Assembly (NCBI RefSeq): GCF_902491285.1
Contig: NZ_CABUHK010000018.1
Coordinates: 1-64,000, forward strand
From: an uncultured Bacteroides sp.
GTDB lineage: Bacteria; Bacteroidota; Bacteroidia; Bacteroidales; Bacteroidaceae
Direction: 5' to 3'
Length of the DNA stretch: 64,000 bases
This document shows, in pieces, positions 26,778 to 35,012 of the stretch; positions within the stretch are counted from its first letter, which is position 1, and the number at the start of each line of letters is the position of its first letter. The notes beneath the pieces are model-generated. The model searched no databases. It was not told the origin of the DNA and worked only from the letters and a program-made list of their open reading frames with translations. Made by a program: the position numbers and the translations under genes.

Positions 26778-27689
26778 ATGAAAAAGAAAGTTTTAATTAT
26801 TCTTGCAGTATCTCTGATACTTACTTTTGCTATTGGACCATTTCGTATGTTGTATGTTTTTGAGAATCCCCCACTTTATTGGGGGACATTGATACGAGGG
26901 ATAGTTTTTTGGGCGGTGACTGTTTATTTCCTTACCAAATATAGTGGTGTGATGAAGTCATACCAAATTGTATTATTGGTATTATTGGCAGACTTGGTGC
27001 CGGATATTATTGTCAGGGTATTTATGGGGCATTTTATTATCGCATTGCCTTCATTCCCCGATACTGTTTTACAGATAATAGCTGTACTGTTGGGTTGGTG
27101 GTATACCCGACTTAATAAAACAAGAAAGGTGATGCTGGCATTAGTAAATCTATTGGTTTGTATTGGAGTATCTTCTTATGGTTTTGCTCAGTGGAATAAA
27201 TTAGACTTTGTTAAAAATAGTGGGTCCAAGAAACTGGAAGTCTTTGAAATGTTGAATTTGGCAAGTTTTACCTCATCTCAAGATAGCATCATGAATAAAT
27301 TTAAACATAAGAACTTTGTTGTTTATGTTGGAGGTGAAGATGAAGAAAAAAATAAGATTGGACTAACTTTCTTAGAGAAAGTGCAGAAAGAATTTGAAGG
27401 AAACAATGATACAACTGTATTAGCTTTGATTTGTTTTGATAATCCTGAAAGTCGGACTCAAAATACTCAACTCTTGGAAAATATCAAGTTTCCTGTTATA
27501 AGTATGGCTCAAAATAACTCCCAACTCAAAAAGTCAGCTTTGTATCATTTGTATGTTGTGGATAGAAATGAAGTAATTAGATGGAGGAAGAAAATACGTT
27601 TGCAAGAAAATACCGATATACAGAAAGAACAAAATGAATTGCAATTTCTCAAAGAACTTATAGTACAATTAAATGCAGATGTTGAATGA
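26778..27689 (+). CDS. Membrane protein with C-terminal thioredoxin-like domain
   Basis: A 303-residue protein. Five hydrophobic segments (about residues 4-22, 34-54, 60-80, 85-105 and 113-131) are followed by an extracytoplasmic domain (140-300) that looks like a thioredoxin fold: FVVYVGGEDEEKN in the first strand position, a central LALICFDNPES strand and HLYVVDRNEVIRW. The active-site CxxC is absent, so it is not an obvious disulphide enzyme. It lies 14 bp after the cysteine-rich lipoprotein, in the same operon, and might handle or transport it. I do not recognise a named family. Confidence 0.65.
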   Translation: MKKKVLIILAVSLILTFAIGPFRMLYVFENPPLYWGTLIRGIVFWAVTVYFLTKYSGVMKSYQIVLLVLLADLVPDIIVRVFMGHFIIALPSFPDTVLQIIAVLLGWWYTRLNKTRKVMLALVNLLVCIGVSSYGFAQWNKLDFVKNSGSKKLEVFEMLNLASFTSSQDSIMNKFKHKNFVVYVGGEDEEKNKIGLTFLEKVQKEFEGNNDTTVLALICFDNPESRTQNTQLLENIKFPVISMAQNNSQLKKSALYHLYVVDRNEVIRWRKKIRLQENTDIQKEQNELQFLKELIVQLNADVE

Positions 27690-27786
27690 TTTTCTTTAGT
27701 GTCTTGTGGGGTGTCTCAGGTGATAGATGAATCTGACATTACGGTTATATGTAAATATCTGTTTTTTGTATGATTCTTCAATTACA

Positions 27787-28113
27787 ATGATAAGAATATT
27801 CTACTGTTTGTTCATCGTTTTGTGTTTAGGTAGCATATTTGTTTGCTCACGACAATTCACAGACTCATATATAATACCCAAATGGTACTTTGTGTTGTTT
27901 ATGTCATTAGTGGTATCAGTGTATGAGGCTACTAGAATATTGTTTAGTAAGAAGATAAGGACAGCTATTCTGATACAAGGTACTATTATTGTTGTTTCTT
28001 GCTTTTTGCAGGCAATGTTGGGGGTAGTACAGTTCTTCGGATTGTTTCAGGCATCTACTGCTTTCAAAGTTACAGGAAGTTTTTCAATATTACCAAGTAA
28101 AGACAACGAATGA
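27787..28113 (+). pseudogene. Truncated N-terminus of O-antigen-ligase-like membrane protein
   Basis: About 100 residues with four hydrophobic segments, ending in the motif FQASTAFKVTGSF. In full-length O-antigen-ligase-type membrane proteins of Bacteroidetes this motif continues as DNPAGF-like sequence deep into a multi-spanning domain. Here homology stops at about 28083 and the frame ends at a TGA at 28111. The sequence then continues, in another frame, with an unrelated C-terminal gene fragment. I take it as a remnant created by a deletion. Confidence 0.6.
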
Positions 28114-28609
28114 ATATCCTCATGCCGCCCTGTCCGAATTGGAATTTATTACTGATATTCGATATGGATATGAGAATGTCATTCCAGCATCTCCTTTGCC
28201 GATACTGTCATCTGGGGATACTTTATCAGAAGATAAAACTGAAGTCCGATTAATGGATGAACCTTTGGAACGGATTAAATGGAAGGCTGAATACGACGGT
28301 AATCCGCAAACATCTCCGAAGCCTTACCCGACTATACGTTTTATGTTGAAGAAACCTCAATTTGTTACAAAGATACGGATGATGCCATTGAATGCTGACA
28401 ATGGTATTATAGCGGGTAATCAATATGAATTGTTTTGTTGGGATAATGGCGAATGGAAGAAAATCCTGAGTGAACGGGCTAAGTATAACTATATTACGGT
28501 CAGTGTTCCGTCCGGTTCACTTTTATGGCTCAGGAATCTAACGAGAGGAAAAGAGGAACTTCCATTCTACGTGGATAATGATGGGCGTCAGAAGTTCATT
28601 TATCTTTAA
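28082..28609 (+). pseudogene. C-terminal fragment of a discoidin-like (F5/8 C) domain protein
   Basis: Open in frame from 28082 without a usable start codon. It begins FQYYQVKTTNEYPHAALSELEF, the middle of a carbohydrate-binding-like discoidin strand, and runs about 175 residues to a stop at 28607, ending with a VPSGSLLWLRN segment and YVDNDGRQKFIYL. This C-terminal arrangement is seen in large Bacteroides surface lipoproteins. The N-terminal part is missing; its place is taken by the O-antigen-ligase-like fragment. Confidence 0.65.
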
Positions 28610-28686
28610 TTATGTTTGAAATATGGCGATAATATTAAGAGATAGTGTATGTAATATATTAGTGGATTGAATTTTTGAACATGAAT

Positions 28687-28710
28687 GGGCTTCTGTTAAA
28701 TCAGAAGCCC
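28687..28710 (-). terminator. Hairpin overlapping the argE-like stop codon
   Basis: GGGCTTCTG and CAGAAGCCC form a perfect 9-bp stem around a 6-nt loop that contains the TAA stop of the minus-strand gene. No strong T-tract follows on the minus strand, so termination efficiency is uncertain. Confidence 0.55.
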
Positions 28711-29763
28711 GTCCAATAACTCCAGATAGATTCCGATAGCTTCCTCTATCTCTTTCAACATGATATATTCATCTGCAGTGTGCGAGCGGGAAGAACGTCC
28801 CGGACCTATTTTCACCGATGGGAAGGACATTAATGCCTGGTCGGACAGGGTAGGAGAACCGAATGGAACACACCCTATTTTTATAGCCTTTTGAACGAAC
28901 GGATGCTTCTCGTCAATTCGTGAAGAATTGAGACGATACGAACGAGCCTTGGCATCGCAAGAGATATGTTTCTTGATTTCGGCAAATAGTTCTTCGTTGG
29001 AGTAAAGCTCATTGCTGCGAATATCGACAACAAAAGTGCATTTGTCGGGGACAACATTATGTTGCGTACCTGCATTGATTACAGTCACACTCATCTTTAC
29101 CGGTCCCAGCAACGGAGATTCTTTCTCAAAATGATAATCGCGGAACCAGGCAATGTCGTTCAATACCTTATATATGGCATTGTCTCCTTCATTACGTGCT
29201 GCATGTCCGGCTTTGCCCGTTGCGGTAACGTCCAATACCATCAGCCCTTTTTCAGCAACGGCAGGTTGCATCTCCGTCGGTTCGCCTACGATGGCGAATG
29301 AAACGGGCGGAAGCCCCGGCAGTACACTTTCAATTCCGTCTTTACCCGAAACTTCTTCTTCGCAGGAAGCGAGATAAATCAGATTATACTTCTGCGAAGT
29401 ACGACATAGTTGCAGGAACACCTGCAATAAAGAAACAACGCTGGCCCCAGCATCATTGCTTCCCAAACCATACAGTTTGCCGTTTTCTTCACGCGGAGTG
29501 AACGGGTCTTTTCGCCAGCCGTTGACAGGTTTCACCGTGTCTATGTGGGAGTTCAGCAGGATAGTCGGTTTCTTCAGGTCGAACATCGGGCTGAGACACC
29601 ATACATTGTTTCCCTTACGTCCGGTCTGCATACCTTCCATTTCAATATAGTTTTGCAGGAAATCCGCAGCCTGCGTTTCTTCCCGGCTGATTGAGGGGAT
29701 ACTGATTAATGATTTGAGGAGGCTTACAGCCTCTGTTGTCATGGTTGGAATATCATATTTCAT
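28696..29763 (-). CDS. argE: M20-family N-acyl deacylase, ArgE-like
   Basis: A 355-residue zinc aminoacylase of the M20 family. Metal and catalytic motifs are present: LLNSHIDTVKP, GLGSNDAGASV, the catalytic pair in SCEEEVSGKDG, GEPTEMQ and the terminal SRSHTADEY. It probably releases ornithine or citrulline from an N-acylated intermediate in arginine synthesis. B. fragilis uses N-succinylated intermediates, so the natural substrate may be N-succinyl- rather than N-acetyl-; that is inference. It is a stand-alone gene divergent from the acyl-CoA synthetase, with its own promoter. Confidence 0.85.
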   Translation of the reverse strand: MKYDIPTMTTEAVSLLKSLISIPSISREETQAADFLQNYIEMEGMQTGRKGNNVWCLSPMFDLKKPTILLNSHIDTVKPVNGWRKDPFTPREENGKLYGLGSNDAGASVVSLLQVFLQLCRTSQKYNLIYLASCEEEVSGKDGIESVLPGLPPVSFAIVGEPTEMQPAVAEKGLMVLDVTATGKAGHAARNEGDNAIYKVLNDIAWFRDYHFEKESPLLGPVKMSVTVINAGTQHNVVPDKCTFVVDIRSNELYSNEELFAEIKKHISCDAKARSYRLNSSRIDEKHPFVQKAIKIGCVPFGSPTLSDQALMSFPSVKIGPGRSSRSHTADEYIMLKEIEEAIGIYLELLDGLLI

Positions 29764-29799
29764 AGTGCAAAGCTTTTATTCATTACCATAATATTTGCA

Positions 29800-29831
29800 C
29801 AAAGATAGTCGTTTTGCGCAATAGTTTCAAA
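29800..29831 (-). promoter_or_regulatory. Promoter of the argE-like gene
   Basis: On the minus strand TTTG (29828-29831), 20 bp, TATCTTTG (29800-29807) is a perfect Bacteroides promoter, with the ATG at 29763. Confidence 0.75.
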
Positions 29832-29840
29832 TAAAACCAA

Positions 29841-29848
29841 TACCTTTG
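29841..29848 (+). promoter_or_regulatory. -7 element of the acyl-CoA synthetase gene
   Basis: TACCTTTG is a perfect -7 box 25 bp before the ATG at 29874; the nearest TTTG is 24 bp upstream, slightly too far. It lies back to back with the argE-like promoter. Confidence 0.55.
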
Positions 29849-29873
29849 TGCCATATTTACTAATACAAAGAGT

Positions 29874-31685
29874 ATGACTTATCATCATTTATCTGTCTTA
29901 GTCCATCGTCAGGCCGAAAAATACGGCGACAGGGTAGCTTTGAAATACCGTGACTACGAGACAGCACAATGGATTCCGATTACCTGGAATCAATTCTCCG
30001 GAACAGTGAGGCAGGCAGCCAACGCACTTGTGGCACTGGGAGTAGAGGAACAAGAAAATATCGGAATCTTTTCGCAGAATAAACCCGAATGGTTTTATGT
30101 AGACTTTGGGGCATTTGCTAATCGGGCTGTTACTATTCCGTTTTATGCAACCAGTTCCCCAGCGCAAGCACAATACATCATCAACGATGCACAAATACGT
30201 TATCTTTTTGTAGGTGAGCAATTCCAGTATGATGCTGCTTTCAGTATCTTCGGTTTCTGTACTTCCCTGCAACAACTGATTATCTTTGACCGTTCGGTGG
30301 TGAAGGATCCTCGTGACGTATCCTCTATCTATTTTGATGAATTTATGGCAATGGGAGAGGGATTTCCGCATAATGATACGGTGGAAGAGCGTACGGGGCG
30401 TGCTTCTTATGATGACTTGGCGAATATTCTTTATACGTCCGGTACGACGGGCGAGCCGAAAGGAGTAATGCTTCATCATTCCTGCTACCTGGATCAGTTC
30501 CGTACGCACGATGACCGTCTGACAACGATGTCGGATAAGGATGTATCCATGAACTTCCTTCCGTTGACGCATGTGTTCGAGAAGGCATGGTGTTATCTCT
30601 GCATCCATAAGGGAGTGCAGATTTGCATTAATCTTCGCCCGGCGGATATTCAGACAACAATCAAGGAAATCCGTCCGACACTGATGTGTAGCGTTCCCCG
30701 TTTCTGGGAAAAGGTGTATGCCGGTGTACAGGAGAAGATAAATGAAACGACGGGAGTGAAGAAAGCGTTGATGCTGGACGCTATCCGGGTAGGCAAAATC
30801 CATAATTTGGATTATCTGCGTCAGGGCAAGACTCCGCCGATGATGAACCAACTGAAGTATAAGTTCTACGAAAAGACTATTTATTCTTTACTGAAGAAGA
30901 CGATCGGTATTGAGAACGGTAACTTCTTTCCGACTGCCGGTGCCGCTGTGCCCGATGAAATCAATGAATTTGTTCATTCGGTAGGTATCAATATGATAGT
31001 CGGATACGGATTGACGGAATCTACGGCTACTGTATCCTGTACGTTGCCGGTAGGTTATGACATTGGTTCGGTAGGTGTCGTATTGCCGGGGGTAGAAGTG
31101 AAGATAGGCGAAGATAATGAGATTCTGCTTCGCGGCAAGACTATCACGAAGGGATATTATAAGAAAGCGGAAGCTACGGCTGCTGCCATTGATTCCGATG
31201 GATGGTTCCACACCGGTGATGCCGGCTACTTTAAGAATGGCCAGCTTTTCCTGACGGAACGCATCAAGGATTTGTTCAAAACCTCGAACGGTAAGTATAT
31301 CGCTCCGCAGGCCTTAGAGACGAAGTTGGTCATCGACCGGTATATCGACCAGATTGCCATTATTGCCGATCAGCGTAAGTTTGTGTCTGCTCTGATTGTT
31401 CCTGTATATGGATATGTGAAAGAGTATGCAAAGGAGAAGGGCATCGAATACAAAGATATGGCTGATTTGTTGCAGCATCCTAAGATTGTAGGTTTGTTCC
31501 GTGCGCGGATAGAGACCTTGCAACAGCAGTTTGCGCATTACGAGCAAATCAAACGTTTCACTTTACTTCCTGAACCATTCAGCATGGAACGTGGGGAACT
31601 GACTAATACGTTGAAGTTGAAGCGTTCGGTTGTTTCGGAAAATTATAAGGACTTGATTGAAAAGATGTATGAAGAAAACGCATAG
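29874..31685 (+). CDS. Long-chain fatty acid--CoA ligase (AMP-forming)
   Basis: Activates long-chain fatty acids to acyl-CoA through an acyl-adenylate. The 603-residue member of the ANL superfamily has the P-loop-like motif YTSGTTGEPKGV, VGYGLTESTA, the GWFHTGDAGY adenylate motif and the C-terminal RIKDLFKTSNGKYIAPQ hinge. The start MTYHHLSVLVHRQAEKYGD is the usual one for Bacteroides members. It is monocistronic or transcribed with prfB, 84 bp downstream, although prfB has its own -7 box. Bacteroides do not beta-oxidise classically, so a role in recycling fatty acids for membrane lipids is more likely. Confidence 0.92.
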   Translation: MTYHHLSVLVHRQAEKYGDRVALKYRDYETAQWIPITWNQFSGTVRQAANALVALGVEEQENIGIFSQNKPEWFYVDFGAFANRAVTIPFYATSSPAQAQYIINDAQIRYLFVGEQFQYDAAFSIFGFCTSLQQLIIFDRSVVKDPRDVSSIYFDEFMAMGEGFPHNDTVEERTGRASYDDLANILYTSGTTGEPKGVMLHHSCYLDQFRTHDDRLTTMSDKDVSMNFLPLTHVFEKAWCYLCIHKGVQICINLRPADIQTTIKEIRPTLMCSVPRFWEKVYAGVQEKINETTGVKKALMLDAIRVGKIHNLDYLRQGKTPPMMNQLKYKFYEKTIYSLLKKTIGIENGNFFPTAGAAVPDEINEFVHSVGINMIVGYGLTESTATVSCTLPVGYDIGSVGVVLPGVEVKIGEDNEILLRGKTITKGYYKKAEATAAAIDSDGWFHTGDAGYFKNGQLFLTERIKDLFKTSNGKYIAPQALETKLVIDRYIDQIAIIADQRKFVSALIVPVYGYVKEYAKEKGIEYKDMADLLQHPKIVGLFRARIETLQQQFAHYEQIKRFTLLPEPFSMERGELTNTLKLKRSVVSENYKDLIEKMYEENA

Positions 31686-31728
31686 TCCGCTGTTTCTTTT
31701 TAGTAGCGGAATTTTGCTTATCTTTGTG

Positions 31729-31736
31729 CCCGATAT
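31729..31736 (+). promoter_or_regulatory. -7 element of prfB
   Basis: TATCTTTG is a perfect -7 box about 34 bp before the prfB ATG. No TTG lies at the expected distance upstream. Confidence 0.5.
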
Positions 31737-31769
31737 CTGAAATCTGTAAATAATAAAATTGTAAATCAA

Positions 31770-32886
31770 ATGATTACTATTGAACAACTTAAAGACGTGA
31801 AAGAGCGCACTGATGCGCTGAGGAGGTATCTTTGACATCGACGGGAAGAAAATTCAAGTCGAAGAAGAACAATTAAGGACACAAGCTCCGGGATTCTGGG
31901 ATGACCAGAAGAGAGCCGAAGCCCAGATGAAACTGGTGAAAGACCTGCAAAAGTGGATTGACGGCTATAATGAAGTCAAGACGCTGGCAGACGAACTCGA
32001 ACTGTCTTTTGATTTCTATAAGGAAGAATTGGTGACTGAGGAAGATGTGGACGCAGCTTATGCGAAAGCTTACGAAGCTGTAGAAGCGCTCGAACTCAAA
32101 AATATGCTTCGCGATGAAGCCGACCAGATGGCTTGCGTATTGAAAATCAATTCCGGTGCCGGTGGCACGGAAAGCCAGGACTGGGCTTCCATGCTGATGC
32201 GTATGTATCTGCGCTATGCCGAGACGAACGGTTATAAGGCTACCATTGCCAACCTTCAGGAAGGTGATGAGGCGGGAATTAAAACCTGTACAATCAATAT
32301 CGAAGGAGATTTTGCTTACGGTTATCTGAAGGGGGAAAATGGCGTACACCGCCTGGTTCGTGTTTCTCCATACAATGCCCAAGGCAAACGTATGACTTCC
32401 TTTGCCTCCGTATTCGTCACTCCGCTGGTAGATGACAGCATTGAGGTGAATATCCTGCCTGCCAATATCTCATGGGATACATTCCGAAGCGGTGGTGCCG
32501 GTGGACAGAATGTGAACAAGGTGGAATCCGGTGTGCGTCTGCGTTATCAGTACAAAGACCCGTATACAGGCGAGGAAGAAGAAATCCTGATTGAAAATAC
32601 CGAAACCCGTGACCAGCCGAAGAACCGTGAGAATGCAATGCGCCAATTGCGCTCTATCTTATATGATAAGGAGTTGCAGCATCGTATGGCCGAACAGGCG
32701 AAGGTGGAAGCTGGTAAGAAGAAGATTGAATGGGGCTCGCAGATACGAAGCTATGTATTTGACGACCGCCGTGTGAAAGACCATCGCACCAACTATCAGA
32801 CTTCGGATGTGAACGGAGTGATGGACGGCAAGATAGACGGGTTCATCAAGGCCTATCTGATGGAATTTTCTTCACAGGAATCATAA
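31770..32886 (+). CDS. prfB: Peptide chain release factor 2, programmed +1 frameshift
   Basis: Terminates translation at UGA and UAA. The first 21 codons (31770-31832) end at an in-frame UGA (31833-31835) preceded by AGGAGG-TAT-CTT: an internal Shine-Dalgarno, the slippery CTT and TGA-C. This is the classic autoregulatory +1 frameshift. Reading resumes at 31834 to give a 371-residue protein with GFWDD early on and the catalytic GGQ at about residues 244-246 in SGGAGGQNVNKVES. The stop-recognition tripeptide reads SPY rather than the E. coli SPF. An uninterrupted frame alone would start falsely at 31927. Confidence 0.97.
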
Positions 32887-32911
32887 AATGCAAAATTAGC
32901 AAGTGTTATTC

Positions 32912-32942
32912 TTGGAAAGTTAAAAGATTTGTTCTTACTTTG
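32912..32942 (+). promoter_or_regulatory. Promoter of the small membrane protein gene
   Basis: TTG (32912-32914), 20 bp, TTACTTTG (32935-32942) fits the Bacteroides promoter with one mismatch. The predicted start is about 22 nt before the ATG at 32971. Confidence 0.5.
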
Positions 32943-32970
32943 TTAGCGTTGAACTTTAAAGCTAACTATT

Positions 32971-33105
32971 ATGGGTAAGGGTAAGAAAAAAGCAGCAATA
33001 AGCAAGAAGGAAGAAGAGCAGGCCCGGAAAGTTGTCAGAATAGTATTTGTCTCATTGATTATTTTGGCACTGATTATGCTGATTGCATTTTCCTTTTTCG
33101 GCTGA
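32971..33105 (+). CDS. 44-residue single-span membrane protein
   Basis: A small protein of 44 residues: a strongly basic, lysine-rich N-terminus (MGKGKKKAAISKKEEEQARK), then one membrane segment of about 20 residues (IVFVSLIILALIMLIAFSFF). It has its own promoter-like sequence and a long hairpin after its stop, which argues that it is a real monocistronic gene. The basic-in topology suggests a bitopic inner-membrane protein with a cytoplasmic N-terminus. Function is unknown. Confidence 0.7.
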   Translation: MGKGKKKAAISKKEEEQARKVVRIVFVSLIILALIMLIAFSFFG

Positions 33106-33108
33106 TTG

Positions 33109-33210
33109 ATTCACTACAGATTATATAGATTGTACGGAGAGACTGAAATGTTCGTGTTTCACTCGTTAAGAAACTCCGGCAAGTCATATAATCTGTGGTG
33201 AATTTTGTTT
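33109..33210 (+). terminator. Long-armed terminator after the small membrane protein
   Basis: Arms at 33109-33126 and 33186-33203 pair over 18 bp with one G-U wobble and enclose a 59-nt loop. TTTGTTTTG follows the second arm. It directly abuts the TGTAAC repeat array. Confidence 0.65.
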
Positions 33211-33258
33211 TGTAACGTATTTGTAGTCCGTGTAACGGGAATGTAACTTTTCTGTAAT
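33211..33258 (+). promoter_or_regulatory. Pho-box-like 11-bp repeat array before the porin
   Basis: TGTAAC at 33211, TGTAGT at 33222, TGTAAC at 33231 and 33242, and TGTAAT at 33253. Spacings are 11, 9, 11 and 11 bp. PhoB boxes are direct repeats with an 11-bp period (CTGTCAT in E. coli). The gene behind it belongs to the phosphate-selective porin family. Confidence 0.6.
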
Positions 33259-33301
33259 CTATCCGTATTCAAATTGTCATTTTTGTGTATCCTCGCAGTT
33301 G

Positions 33302-33309
33302 TACTTTTG
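33302..33309 (+). promoter_or_regulatory. -7 element of the porin gene
   Basis: TACTTTTG is a perfect -7 box 27 bp before the porin ATG, and no well-placed TTG precedes it. An activator-dependent promoter would not need a good -33 element. A weaker box, CATTTTTG, lies at 33278. Confidence 0.5.
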
Positions 33310-33336
33310 CCACGAATTAAGTAGCAAACAACTGAA

Positions 33337-34389
33337 ATGAGTAGAATTACAACAACGGTCGTTACACTTTTGCTGGCGACATCGGTCTTCGGACAGGCTA
33401 AGGAGGATGCCGGTGATGGCAAGAAATTGGATAAGGAAACAATGGAGTTTAAAGATTATCTGCCTGAGATTCATGGAACCATCCGGGGGAAATATGAGTA
33501 CCAGACAGAAACGCAGGAAAGTCGCTTCGAGGTACGTAATGCGCGTTTCAGCGTTTCGGGGAATGTGCATCCGCTGGTGGCTTATAAAGCTGAAATCGAC
33601 CTTTCGGACGAAGGCTCTATCAAGATGCTTGATGCCTATGCGCGTGTCTTTCCGGTGAAAGACTTGAATTTCACGATTGGACAGATGCGGGTTCCTTTCA
33701 CGATAGATGCCCATCGTTCTCCTCATCAGCAATACTTCGCAAACCGTTCGTTTATCGCCAAGCAGGTGGGGAATGTGCGTGATGTGGGTTTTACTGCTGC
33801 TTATACCAATAAAGGGGGCGTTTCATTTGTTCTTGAAGGGGGATTGTTCAACGGTTCCGGCCTGACGAACCAGAAGGAATGGCATAAGACGTTGAACTAT
33901 TCGGTGAAAGCGCAGTTGTTACTCAATAAGAGCTGGAATGTAACACTCAGCACCCAGATGATAAAACCGGAAGATGTACGGATTAATATGTATGATGCCG
34001 GTATCTATTATCAGAACAGCCGTTTTCATATCGAAGCGGAATACTTATATAAGATGTATGGGCACGGCGCATTCAAGGACGTGCACGCAGTGAATAGTTT
34101 CATTAATTACGATTTGCCGTTGAAAAAGGTATTTAATAAGATTTCCTTTCTTGCCCGTTATGACATGATGACGGATCATAGTGACGGTAAGAAAGATGAA
34201 ACAACCAAGGCGTTGATAATCAATGATTATGCCCGGCATCGTGTGACTGGTGGAATCACGTTAAGTCTATCCAAAGCTTTTATCGCCGACCTGCGGCTGA
34301 ACTTCGAGAAGTATTTCTATAAGAAGTCCGGTGTACCTAAAGAATCGGAGCGGGATAAAATCGTAATTGAGTTTATGACGAGGTTTTGA
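33337..34389 (+). CDS. Phosphate-selective porin (OprP/OprO-like)
   Basis: A 350-residue outer-membrane protein: signal peptide (residues 1-20, ending SVFGQ), then repeated amphipathic beta strands and a C-terminal Phe (MTRF), as expected for BAM-dependent barrels. Segments such as GTIRGKYEYQTETQESRFEVRNARFSVSG and the LNFTIGQMRVPFTIDA loop are characteristic of the Porin_O_P family. It probably imports phosphate or another anion. The Pho-box-like repeats upstream support control by phosphate limitation. It is monocistronic. Confidence 0.85.
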   Translation: MSRITTTVVTLLLATSVFGQAKEDAGDGKKLDKETMEFKDYLPEIHGTIRGKYEYQTETQESRFEVRNARFSVSGNVHPLVAYKAEIDLSDEGSIKMLDAYARVFPVKDLNFTIGQMRVPFTIDAHRSPHQQYFANRSFIAKQVGNVRDVGFTAAYTNKGGVSFVLEGGLFNGSGLTNQKEWHKTLNYSVKAQLLLNKSWNVTLSTQMIKPEDVRINMYDAGIYYQNSRFHIEAEYLYKMYGHGAFKDVHAVNSFINYDLPLKKVFNKISFLARYDMMTDHSDGKKDETTKALIINDYARHRVTGGITLSLSKAFIADLRLNFEKYFYKKSGVPKESERDKIVIEFMTRF

Positions 34390-34483
34390 AATGAATTGAG
34401 AATTAAGGTGCTACGTTTCTTTTGTGGGTAATGTGAGATATCAAACTATCGTTTTTTAATTCTCTATTTCCAATTTTTTAATT

Positions 34484-34491
34484 TATCTTTG
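34484..34491 (+). promoter_or_regulatory. -7 element immediately before the CYTH gene
   Basis: TATCTTTG ends only 4 bp before the ATG at 34496. If it is the real -7 box, transcription begins at or next to the start codon. No TTG lies 19-21 bp upstream. Confidence 0.4.
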
Positions 34492-34495
34492 TGTC

Positions 34496-34963
34496 ATGGC
34501 ACAAGAAATAGAACGTAAATTTTTGGTTTCCGGAGACTTCAAGTCTTTTGCATTTGCGCAAAGCCGCATTGTGCAAGGTTATATCAGCAGTGCTCGCGGG
34601 AGGACTGTACGGGTTCGTATCCGCGATAATAAAGGGTACCTGACTATCAAGGGGGCTTCCAATGCTTCCGGCACCAGCCGTTATGAGTGGGAAAAGGAAC
34701 TCCCTCTGTCTGAAGCGGAAGAACTGATGAAACTTTGCGAACCGGGTATCATTGATAAAACCCGTTATCTGGTGCGCAGCGGCGAACATATATTTGAAGT
34801 TGACGAGTTTTATGGTGAGAACGACGGTCTTATCGTGGCGGAAGTGGAGCTTGAATCTGAGGATGAGGCTTTTGTAAAACCGGACTTTATCGGTGAAGAG
34901 GTGACGGGAGATATACGCTATTACAACTCCCAACTAATGAAAAAACCGTATAAAACGTGGTGA
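34496..34963 (+). CDS. CYTH domain protein (triphosphate tunnel metalloenzyme)
   Basis: A 155-residue protein of the CYTH superfamily. It begins with the diagnostic EIERKFLV (residues 4-11), followed by alternating charged strands that line the tunnel: GRTVRVRIRDNKGYLTIKG, YEWEKELP, KTRYLV, FEVDEFYG and LIVAEVELESED. Members hydrolyse tripolyphosphate or form cyclic AMP/thiamine triphosphate metabolites; bacterial single-domain forms are often inorganic triphosphatases. The start is fixed by the conserved N-terminus. It is followed after 49 bp by the MgtC-type gene. Confidence 0.9.
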   Translation: MAQEIERKFLVSGDFKSFAFAQSRIVQGYISSARGRTVRVRIRDNKGYLTIKGASNASGTSRYEWEKELPLSEAEELMKLCEPGIIDKTRYLVRSGEHIFEVDEFYGENDGLIVAEVELESEDEAFVKPDFIGEEVTGDIRYYNSQLMKKPYKTW

Positions 34964-35012
34964 ACGTTAACAAATAAACTGTATATTTGTTCTTATCTAA
35001 AAAGAGCAATGT

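Noticed and set aside
33337..34389. TonB-dependent receptor
   Set aside because: At 350 residues, with no plug domain and with Porin_O_P-type motifs, it is a porin.
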